A stretch of 64,000 nt of DNA from Clarkia xantiana subsp. parviflora (taxonomy: Eukaryota; Streptophyta; Magnoliopsida; Myrtales; Onagraceae). The stretch spans positions 22,346,452-22,410,451 of the forward strand of contig JAPTYO010000002.1 of NCBI GenBank assembly GCA_036873135.1. The letters are read 5' to 3'. A model generated the notes under the pieces. The model was not told the origin of the DNA, did no database searches, and saw only the letters and a list, made by a program, of their open reading frames with translations. The translations under genes were made by a program, and so were the position numbers. Below are positions 55,064 through 64,000 of this stretch, one piece after another. Each line of letters starts with the position of its first letter. The stretch's first letter is position 1.

Positions 55064-56572
55064 CTGTGATGGTTGAAAATGCCTAGGATTCATGTCTAGA
55101 AGCTTGCGTGATTGAATATAAGCATGAATTGCAAATCAGACCCTAATATTTAAAATCGTTTTTAAATCTGAAAACCAGTCGCCAAATATGTATGATTGAT
55201 GTGGATGTTAAATGTTTGACACGTATGCTAGAATGTTAAGGATGTAGTTGTGTTTGATCATTTACTTAAAAGTAGAATTATAAATGCAAGTATGAGTTCC
55301 TCGGGACATTAAACGCATGACGCATAAGCATGTATGTGGTATGAATGATGAATGTTACTAGCATATGATAATTTGCATGGATTGTAGAATTGTGTATGCA
55401 TGAGTGAATTCATCGGAATGATTTTCCAAAACAAAAATGGCATTGGGAAAGCCAAGATTGGGTATGCTTATTTTAAAATTCATGATCCGGTAATTTGCGA
55501 TTAAAACCGTTTTTTAAGAAACTGGTCTATTGGATAGAAGACGACGATAGCGTGAACTCTTTCATAGCCATCTTCCATTAGTTTACTGGTGGTCGGTTGG
55601 TTTAGATGACTAAAGAACCAAATTTCTTCAAAATGAATTTTGTCAAATAAGCTAGTTAGAAGAGTTGCTTGATTTTACTAAAATATTTTCTTTCTACAAC
55701 GGAAATTGATGACTATCACCTAAAAGTCTTACAGGTAAAACATCTTCAACAAACACAAGGTTATAGAGTAGAAAAATCAGCTAAATAACTAAAACCTACC
55801 ATGTCATGAGTTCATTCAAAATATTTACCACACGACATTGTATTAGTCCTACAATTGAAAAGAGTGTATGAAATTTCTTATTAATGTCCATGACATGCAA
55901 TTAAGAAATATAACATAATTCAGAAGCCTCCTTTTATGAGTATATATATATATTCAAATAAAAATATGGAGGTCTAAATTTGCTCAGATCCACATACAAA
56001 AGGATGACCTTTAAAAAGCGATGTGAGGCATAACTCTAGTAATAACCAACTAATTTAGCAGGAAAACTACCAGGAAAACTAATTTGACAGGCATTGTAAC
56101 TAATATAATAATTTGTTATTTGCTCAATCATTAAAAATTCGAATAGCCATTTAAAAAAATTCAAATAACAATTCATAATAAAATCAAAATTAATGTAGCA
56201 TTTTATTTATTAATTCTTATTTGTAATAAGATAATATAATTTATATGCATATACTCTTTAAGAATATATTTTTTGATTGACTTGAGAGAAACTTCGTAAT
56301 TCGTAAATTCGTATAGCCGAAGAATCTATTACAAGTCGAATCAGAATAAATGCACGTGACAATTGTCAAAGGGAAAATTTGAACTTTGGTATCCATGTCC
56401 AGTTCTCTATGGTAGGTAGTAGTAGTCAAAGCGAAATTCGCTTCCGCCGAATAGAGAGTATCACCCTTACAAACTATAATAGAAAGAGTTCTTGGTTTAA
56501 CTTTTTTTTTTTTTTTTTTTTTTTTTTCTAAAGAGTTATGATATAAGCTTGAAATTTAAAAAGATAAATTAA
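55064..56572. other. Intergenic, nothing recognised
   Basis: AT-rich DNA with a T run at 56502-56527. No gene, repeat family or regulatory site could be supported. Confidence 0.4.
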
Positions 56573-57085
56573 AGGGTTAATAACCAAATTGATACCTGCG
56601 TTTTGACCAATTTATAAAGTATTATAGGAATTTTAATTTTTTAAATCGGCTATTTAAACTTTCAATTTCATAGCAAAATGCTACGTATGTTACAATTCTC
56701 GTATAATTGAACAAAAAATGGGCATATTTCCACAACGTTGGATTTTTCCATGTGTACCAAAGAAGAATTTAAATATAAATCAAAAGTATTATAAGGAAAT
56801 ATTCAATTGGATATTCAATTGGAAGGGATTGTTCGAACTGAGCGGAAGTCCAATTGATCATCTAATTGAATGTATTTTGTTGTAATACTTTAAATTTGTG
56901 TTTGAATCCATCTTGATTACACATTAAAAGACTCAACATGATAAAAACATGCTCATTTTATATCTAATTTAGCAGAAATTGAAATAGATGTAGCAGTTTG
57001 TTATGAAATTAAAAGTTTAGCTTGCCAATTTAAAAAAATTAAAGTTCAGATAGCAATTTATAAATTAGTCAAAATTCAGATAACA
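56573..57085. mobile_element. Inverted-repeat MITE, family copy 2
   Basis: The left end GGGTTAATAACCAAATTGATA pairs with the right-end GATAACAATTAAAT region, and the interior (CCATGTGTACCAAAG, GTCCAATTGATCATCTAATTG) matches 41280-41540 of copy 1. Ends are more degraded than in copy 1. Confidence 0.6.
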
Positions 57086-57119
57086 ATTAAATGAGTGTCT
57101 ATAGTAATAGATGGCCGAA

Positions 57120-57337
57120 ACCATGTAACAATGGTGTGATGGTTCAACGCCTCATCCCTTAAGCAGAGGTCAGGGGTCAATCCCCGCTAATGACCATGGG
57201 AATGAAAAATTGTCCATGGCCAGCACTTTACCTCTTACAGGCTGACCCTATGCGAGTGGGGATTAGTCTAGGTATATATTCTTATATAGTCTAGGGCCCC
57301 TAGGACCACCCCGCGGGAAACCGAGAAAAAAAAAAAC
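57120..57337 (+). mobile_element. tRNA-derived SINE, copy 2, near full length
   Basis: A-box-like ATGGTGTGATGGTTCAACG at 57131, B-box GGGTCAATCCC at 57173-57183, then ATGACCATGGGAATGAAAAA, ending in an A run at 57325-57336. A 7-bp target duplication GGCCGAA lies at 57113-57119 and 57338-57344. Opposite orientation to copy 1. Confidence 0.85.
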
Positions 57338-57734
57338 GGCCGAACAAATGAAAATTAATCAAACTGAAACTGAAACACTTAATATTAATATATTTTAAAT
57401 ATAAAACACCTATTAGGAATATGAATTATATTTGAGGCTGTTTTTAATTCTCAACTTTTATATCTATGTTATAATAAGAAATTTAATGACTGAAGTTTTA
57501 GAGTAAGAACAATTGTTAGTTAATAAATAATTTGTTAGCGGAACTAATATGACTCTACAATCTATCTATATATATTATAAATTCTGAAGGAAAGATAATA
57601 ACAGAGTAATTGTGGAGCTAATGATTTTGTTTTTACGTTAATCGATGCATTTATGACAATTGAGCTAAGAGTTTTGTAATCATTAACTCAATAACATTGA
57701 TTGCACTAGGGAGCTGAGGGTTTTTAAGTAGTAA

Positions 57735-57965
57735 TTAATCGCAATTAAAATTTCGCTGATTTCGAACCGTTTAAGATTCAATGTATACAATTAATCGCAA
57801 TTAAAATTTCAGACTATTCAAGATTCAATGTATTCAATTAATCGCAATTAAAATTTCTCTAATTTCGAGCCGTTCAAGATTCAATATATGCAGTTAATCT
57901 CAATTAAAATTTTGGATCGTTCAAGATTCAATGTATTTAATTAATCGAAATTAAAATTTTGCTGA
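57735..57965. repeat. Degenerate ~50-bp tandem repeat, four to five copies
   Basis: TTAATCGCAATTAAAATTT followed by CGxxxCGTTCAAGATTCAATGTAT recurs at 57736, 57789, 57838, 57895 and 57940. Confidence 0.7.
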
Positions 57966-59031
57966 TTTTTAACAGACGCTTGATGCGGAGCCGGCGAACG
58001 AAGATACAAGGCGGTACGAGCGGCTGACAGTCTCAGTAGTAGAGTCATCTATATCTCCGGCGAGATATCGCCGGTGGTCATCGAAGACATATCTGGTGAA
58101 GAAGAGACGCTTGACACGGATCTGACGACCAAATGTAGCATGTGGTACGGACATCTAAAATTTATTTGTGGATTTTCGCAATGGTATTTTATGGTTCAAA
58201 ATTTTCAACTTTTCGTTTACTTTTTCAAATTTTAGATTGATATTTTATTTAAAAATAGTGTTTCAACATATTACAAATAGTCAGTACAAATTTCATCGAA
58301 TATTAGTTTGTTAATTATACGTATTTGGTAAGTCATCCCGCGAGATGCGCGGAAAATGCATCTAGTTTGTTGTTAATTCAACTTTTGGTTACTTCTAAAC
58401 ATAAAATCTTACATGTCGCACAAACATCTAAGTTACATCTTCAACATTCTTTTTTATGTGGTTAACTAAAACCTTGGTAGTTGAACTTTTGGAATATGGT
58501 GAATCTACAATTTTTTTTAAAGAATCTAAGTACATCTAACCTGAAGTGTAAAAGGAGTTTTTAAGTGTTTTTTTTATCCACCCAGCAAGTGCATACTTGT
58601 TATACGATATCTATCTATTACATAAATAAAAATTTGTAAATTTAAATTGTCCTCACACAAAAAATGTCCTCATAAAAAATTTGTAAATTCGAAATATTTT
58701 TATCAAACTAAAAGTTGTATCTTTTCACCAAAAGGTACTTTCGCACCGAGCGGACACCAAACCACCAAAAAAAGTACATGTCAATTAGCAATTCTTATGG
58801 AGAAATTATTGAATACACGGTTCTAACACGTGTCCGCCACCTGGTGGCACTTCACCCATTCAAAATGCAACACGTGTCCTGAACTTTCCCGTCACTACTT
58901 CTCAGTTTCTGCAACTCTCTCTCTCGGTCACTTTTTCTGACACACTCTCTAGGTCTTTCTTTTTATTCTAATATAATCAATATTAATTTTTCTCTCTCCA
59001 TCTACTCATTAGTTAAATTAAATGTAATAAA
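57966..59031. other. Upstream flank of the FAR1-related inverted duplication
   Basis: Contains two AACACGTGTCC boxes (58825-58835 and 58869-58879), G-box/ABRE cores, and a CT-rich stretch at 58915-58960 of the sort found in plant promoters and leaders. A GC-richer stretch at 57985-58145 has no recognisable product. Confidence 0.4.
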
Positions 59032-61066
59032 CAGAGGAGAGAGATGTTATTTGATGGCTTGATAGATGATGGATGGGTCTTATCTCTTGCGTACGTGAGA
59101 TAATGTTAGAATTTTTTTTGTTTTTTTCATTAAAAAATATTACTAGAAGATAGTCAGTCCTCTATAAGAGATTGTTGTTTTACTAGAAAGATAGGTAGCT
59201 CATTAATAACTAATAAGAGATAAGATGGTCTTTTTTAAGAGATTGTTGTTTTTACTAGAAACTAAGATAGGTAGCTCAGCAATAAAAGATAGTCTTCTTC
59301 GGTGTGAATAATATTAGAAACTAGAAAGGTTGTTTTCTTTATAATAAAAGAATTGTTTAATTAACATATATATATATATATATATATAAATAATACATTC
59401 ATTATGTAAATATTTAAAATAAATTCTGATTTTATAATTATTTCCCATTTTTCATGAATTTATTATATATTTTTTTCATAATAGTTAAATTATATAATAT
59501 TATTCATATGTTCATCATTTTTTTTTTTCAAATCCATGAATTATATTTGAGAGTTTGCTCAGCTTTATTATAATTTTAAAGAGGCTGCTTATTTTTTATA
59601 ATTAATTTTAGAAATTTTCTTTTGTAAAAAACTATTTTTTTTTTCCATACTATTTGTTTTAACTCAAAATTTTGGCTTTCTTTTTATACAATTTCAAATT
59701 TTTGAGAAGTAGGTGGTGTAGGTAGCTTCTGAACATACTTGCATGTAATAAATTTGAGTTAAGGAATTTAAGAAAGAATAATGAAAAATGAAAAGATATT
59801 CTAATTAATGAAACATAGTACAATAGCTTTTATTTCCACAACTACTACAACTTCCTATCGTAGTGTCTAAGACTCAAACCAAGAAGAAGAAACTCCATCT
59901 GAGACCAAAACAAAGAGGTTTAGGGTTCTTCATATTGCTCTTCATCTCCAAGATTTATGAGCTAGTTCATGTATTCCACTTCTTATCTCTATCTCCCAGA
60001 AAGAGTTTTATGAGGTATTATTTTTGCACTAAATAAATTATATATATGTGTTGTACATTTCTGAAAATTATTGTACAATTTATAGTTAATGGTTTTCTTT
60101 TAAATAGAGTTTACTTTTGCACACAATTACTTCTAACAAATAATATAAACTAAATTTATTTTATATATTGTATTTGATCATGCAGATGAATTGTCAAAAG
60201 GACTATGTTGCTGGAGGTAACCATCTATTTTATGCAATTTGATATATTCTAATTATAACCTTACCTTTTTTAATTGTTTCCCTCATTTTTACTTCTAAGC
60301 ATTGTTGAGATATTTTCATGAGAATACTAGATATTACATAAACTCAAAAAATTATAGATATTAACTTGGAAATTAATGGAACATGTTACATAAGTTTTTT
60401 TGGATTTTTAATTTTTTATCACATGACTTTAATTTTTTTTATATGATGTTTTGTGGTTGTTTGTAGCTTGTGCGATGGTTTTAGCCTGAGAGGAAAACAA
60501 TGATATAGTAAAAAAGGTGGATCATAGTGAAAAAGAAGCATATAATTTGTATAATGAATATGCTTATAAGAAAGGTTTCAGCGTTCGAAAAGGAACATCA
60601 AGGTACTATGGTGGTACAAAATTGTTTCGCCAAAAAGAGTATTGTTGTTCCAAAGAAGGTTATAGTGAAGACCCTAGCCCATGTGAGTCTACACAATACA
60701 ATAGACTTATCGTTAGAACTGGTTGTAAAGCAATGAATTCGATTCACGGTTGAAGATGAGATTTGGAGGATGACATGTTTCTGTGATGAGCATAATCATG
60801 AGTTAGCAAGTGAAGAAGAGAAGCACTTTCTAAGATCAAGAAGAAAAATGACCGACTCAAAAGCTCTTGCTATCAAGACAATGGTGAATTCTGGCATAAA
60901 AACGGATCAAGCTTTCAACTATATGGCAGGGGTTGCTGGTGGTGTTGAAAACGTCGGTATACTAAAAAGAGATTGTTACAATCTCGTGAATAAAGAGAAG
61001 TTGTCACTAATCGAAGTGGGGGATGCACAAAGTTTATCCCGGTGGTTCAAAGGTCAAAGAAGCAAT
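59032..61066 (+). repeat. Left arm of a long inverted duplication (FAR1-related gene 5' half)
   Basis: From GAGGAGAGAGATGTTATTT at 59032 to GGTCAAAGAAGCAA at about 61066 the sequence returns in inverse at 61313-63301, by eye well over 90% alike. A 53-bp stretch near 59833-59885 is absent from the other arm. Confidence 0.92.
60186..61066 (+). pseudogene. FRS: FAR1-related sequence (FRS), N-terminal FAR1 domain, left copy
   Basis: FRS proteins are transposase-derived transcription factors. Exons: 60186-60216 (MNCQKDYVAG) and 60467 onward, joined in phase. The FAR1 DNA-binding domain is clear: SEKEAYNLYNEYAYKKGFSV, EYCCSKEGY, RTGCKAM, CDEHNHELASEEEKHFLRSR, zinc ligands C/C/H/H in place. Lesions: TGA at 60487-60489, and a frame change near 60735 between GCKAM and FTVEDEIWRMTC. 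The reading ends at the palindrome centre after RWFKGQRSN, so the MULE transposase and SWIM domains are absent. A 5' UTR exon with donor GAG|GTATTA is likely to end at about 60013. Confidence 0.8.
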
Positions 61067-61312
61067 ACATTGTTTGCTTCTTTGACCTTTGAACCACCGG
61101 GATAAACTTTGTGCATCCCCCACTTCGATTAGTGACAACTTCTATTTATTCACGAGATTGTAACAGTCTCTTTTTAGTATACCGACGTTTTCAACACCAC
61201 CAGCAACCCCTGCCATATAGTTGAAAGCTTGATTCGTTTTTATGCCAGAATTCACCATTGTCTTGATAGTAAGAGCTTTTGACATGTTTCTGTGTTGGGG
61301 TATTCACCATAA
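61067..61312. repeat. Centre of the inverted duplication, with an extra inverted copy
   Basis: TACATTG (61067-61073) is the loop of the tightest palindrome. 61074-61280 is an inverted copy of 60860-61066. 61281-61312 (GACATGTTTCTGTG...TTCACCATAATC) is a short foreign patch. After it the same inverted copy starts again and runs to the end of the right arm. Confidence 0.85.
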
Positions 61313-62197
61313 TCATTGCTTCTTTGACCTTTGAACCACCGGGATAAACTTTGTGCATCCCCCACTTCGATTAGTGACAACTTCTCTTTATTCACGAGAT
61401 TGTAACAGTCTCTTTTTAGTATACCGACGTTTTCAACACTACCAGCAACCCCTGCCATATAGTTGAAAGCTTGATTCGTTTTTATGCCAGAATTCACCAT
61501 TGTCTTGATAGTAAGAGCTTTTGAGTCGGTCATTTTTCTTCTTGATCTTAGAAAGTGCTTCTCTTCTTCACTTGCTAACTCATGATTATGCTCATCATAG
61601 AAACATGTCACCCTCCAAATCCCATCTTCAACCGTGAATCGAATTCATTGCTTTACAACCAGTTCTAACGATAAGTTTATTGTATTGTGTAGACTCACAT
61701 GGGCTAGGGTCTTCACTATAACCTTCTTTGGAACAACAATACTCTTTTTGGCGAATCAATTTTGTACCACACTATAGTACCTTGATGTTCCTTTTCGAAC
61801 GCTGAAACCTTTCTTATAAGCATATTCATTATACAAATTATATGCTTCTTTTTCACTATGAGCCACCTTTTTTACTATATCATTGTTTTCCTCTCGGGCT
61901 CAAACCATCGCACAAGCTACAAACAACCACAAAACATCATATAAAAAAAATTAAAGTCATGTGATAAAAAATTAAAAATCCAAAAAAACTTATGTAACAT
62001 GTTCCATTAATTTCCAAGTTAATATCTATAATTTTTTGAGTTTATGTAATATCTAGTATTCTCATGAAAATATCTCAACAATGCTTAGAAGTAAAAATGA
62101 GGGAAACAATTAAAAAAGGTGAGGTTATAATTAGAATATATCAAATTGCATAAAATAGATGGTTACCTCCAGCAACATAGTCCTTTTGACAATTCAT
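61313..62197 (-). pseudogene. FRS: FRS N-terminal FAR1 domain, right (inverted) copy
   Basis: Same exons as the left copy on the opposite strand, including the same frame change before FTVEDxIWRVTC, so that lesion predates the duplication. The stop differs: here TGA lies at 61900-61902, two codons earlier, while the left-arm TGA position reads CGA. The last residues read on from RSN into DYGEYPNTETC, then hit the extra inverted copy. Confidence 0.78.
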
Positions 62198-63301
62198 CTG
62201 CATGATCAAATACAATATATAAAATAAATTTAGTTTATATTATTTGTTAGAAGTAATTGTGTGCAAAAGTAAACTCTATTTAAAAGAAAACCATTAACTA
62301 TAAATTGTACAATAATTTTCAGAAATGTACAACACATATATATAATTTATTTAGTGCAAAAATTATACCTCATAAAACTCTTTCTGGGAGATAGAGATAA
62401 GAAGTGGAATACATGAACTAGCTCATAAATCTTGGAGATGAAGAGCAATATGAAGAACCCTAAACCTCTTTGTTTTGGTCTCAGATGGAGTTTCTTCTTC
62501 TTAAGCTATTGTACTATGTTTCATTAATTAGAATATCTTTTCATTTTTCATTATTCTTTCTTAAATTCCTTAACTCAAATTTATTACATGCAAGTATGTT
62601 CAGAAGCTACCTACACCACCTACTTCTCAAAAATTTGAAATTGTATAAAAAGAAAGCCAAAATTTTGAGTTAAAACAAATAGTATGGAAAAAAAAAAAGA
62701 GTTTTTTACAAAAGAAAATTTCTAAAATTAATTATAAAAAATAAGCAGCCTCTTTAAAATTATAATAAAGCTGAGCAAACTCTCAAATATAATTCATGGA
62801 TTTGAAAAAAAAATGATGAACATATGAATAATATTATATAATTTAACTATTTTGAAAAAAATATATAATAAATTCATGAAAAATGGGAAATAATTATAAA
62901 ATCAGAATTTATTTTAAATATTTACATAATGAATGTATTATTTATATATATATATATATGTTAATTAAACAATTCTTTTATTATAAAGAAAACAACCTTT
63001 CTAGTTTCTAATATTATTCACACCGAAGAAGACTATCTTTTATTGCTGAGCTACCTATCTTAGTTTCTAGTAAAACAACAATCTCTTAAAAAAGACCATC
63101 TTATCTCTTATTAGTTATTAATGAGCTACCTATCTTTCTAGTAAAACAACAATCTCTTATAGAGGACTGACTATCTTCTAGTAATATTTTTTAATGAAAA
63201 AAACAAAAAAAATTCTAACATTATCTCGTGTACGCAAGAGATAAGACCCATCCATCATCTATCAAGCCATCAACTATCTATTAAATAACATCTCTCTCCT
63301 C
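61313..63301 (-). repeat. Right arm of the long inverted duplication
   Basis: Inverse of 59032-61066. It includes the FRS leader, introns and FAR1 domain, and ends at AACATCTCTCTCCTC, where similarity to the left arm stops and FRS C-terminal exons begin. Confidence 0.92.
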
Positions 63302-63916
63302 AAGCACTAGTGATGGAACTCGAGAAAGTCAACTTGTTGATGAAGAACCCATTTTTGATCCACCGATAGCAAGAGCCAAAGGGGCTTCATCTATAAGATT
63401 GAAAAGTCACTTTGAAAAACGTAAGAAGAAGGCAAAAGAAGCGTCTACTTCAAGTAAGTAATTTTTTTAAACATGGTTATGGTAAATTAATGATATATCG
63501 AATGACATATATATTATTGTGCATAGGAAAACCAAAACAAAATTTGGACAAAAATAGTGAAACAAATGCAATTTCAATTGATGTTGCAAACTATCCTCAG
63601 GTATATGTTTACATGCTTATATATTAATAGTTTTATTTTATATTACATTCATTTTTTAGTCGAAATAAGTATATTTGTGTGTTCATATTAATATTTGTAT
63701 ACTTGCTGCAGGGGTTTCATTATATGCATATGGCACAACATTATTACTTGGATCCATATGTTCAACAAATGCAAATGGTACATTACATATGAGTTTAATT
63801 TTTACTTAACTAACAGTTTTATTGCAAATATCAACTAATATTTTTCTTAGGCTAATCCTTATACCCCATTTACAAATATGATGCAAGGGATTACTCCGTT
63901 TTCAAATTTCAATGCG
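63302..63916 (+). pseudogene. FRS: FRS C-terminal exons (running off the right edge)
   Basis: Plus strand, in phase: about 63302-63453 (EEPIFDPPIARAKGASS, KRKKKAKEASTS), 63527-63600 (KPKQNLDKNSETNAISIDV), 63712-63777 (GFHYMHMAQHYYLDPYVQQM), 63851-63916 (ANPYTPFTNMMQGITPF); all four ends have GT-AG sites. DPP...KG followed by a basic KKKR-like stretch is the usual end of FRS proteins. The middle of the gene, which should lie between the left arm and here, is replaced by the inverted copy. Whether a further exon completes it lies outside the window. Confidence 0.65.
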
Positions 63917-64000
63917 GTACGTGTTCATATATATGCTTAGTATATATATATATATTATAATTATTTACGATGAAAATATTATGCGGATATACTCTTAATG

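Noticed and set aside
57130..57200. tRNA gene (A and B boxes present)
   Set aside because: Cannot fold a full cloverleaf and is followed by a SINE body and A tail with a target duplication.
60517..60753. 78-codon ORF as a complete small FAR1-like protein
   Set aside because: It ends at a frame change in the middle of the FAR1 domain. The domain continues in another frame.

Overview
The window is nuclear DNA of a flowering plant, most likely a eudicot. The evidence is GT-AG spliced genes of plant-specific type (a plant signal-peptide-peptidase-like protease, a CYP86A fatty-acid hydroxylase, an ATG8-interacting protein, a FAR1-related gene), plant TATA boxes, and a dense nest of plant transposons. 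No species call is possible from the sequence alone.

Layout. 1-845: 5' LTR of a minus-strand Ty3/gypsy element whose body runs off the left edge. 1503-2440: long fold-back element. 2675-7238: intact 14-exon SPPL gene (+). 7678-8072: truncated NAD-isocitrate dehydrogenase copy (-). 9631-11229: intact single-exon CYP86A gene (-). 11839-20805: a CACTA element holding a Mutator-like element (MULE) that carries a decayed plant-mobile-domain (PMD) gene, a transposase C-terminal remnant, a 331-bp tandem array and palindromic terminal repeats. 23187-23905: non-autonomous hAT with an 8-bp target duplication. 24526-29960: Ty1/copia element with LTRs that read identical, a 5-bp target duplication and one frameshift. 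29965-31059: ATG8-interacting protein (ATI) gene (-), hit by the copia at its stop codon and cut at its 5' end by the next element. 31060-40265: Ty3/gypsy element of the dual-RNase-H (Tat) type with a two-exon antisense ORF near its 3' LTR. 40462-42018: two fold-back elements. 42493-52311: CACTA element with decayed minus-strand TNP2 and Transposase_24-type genes, the former interrupted by an 840-bp MULE MITE. 52315-57960: LTR remnants, two tRNA-derived SINE copies, fold-backs and simple repeats. 59032-63301: a ~4.3-kb inverted duplication of the 5' half of a FAR1-related gene, followed by that gene family's C-terminal exons running off the right edge.

Only SPPL and CYP86A look like intact host genes. 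The strongest leads are: (a) the FAR1-related inverted duplication, whose read-through RNA would form a long hairpin, as in the Mu-killer type of silencing locus; (b) an apparently very young copia insertion exactly at the stop codon of ATI, whose 5' end was also removed by a Tat element; (c) an antisense spliced ORF with its own TATA box in the Tat element; (d) the PMD-carrying MULE with elaborate palindromic ends nested in a CACTA element.
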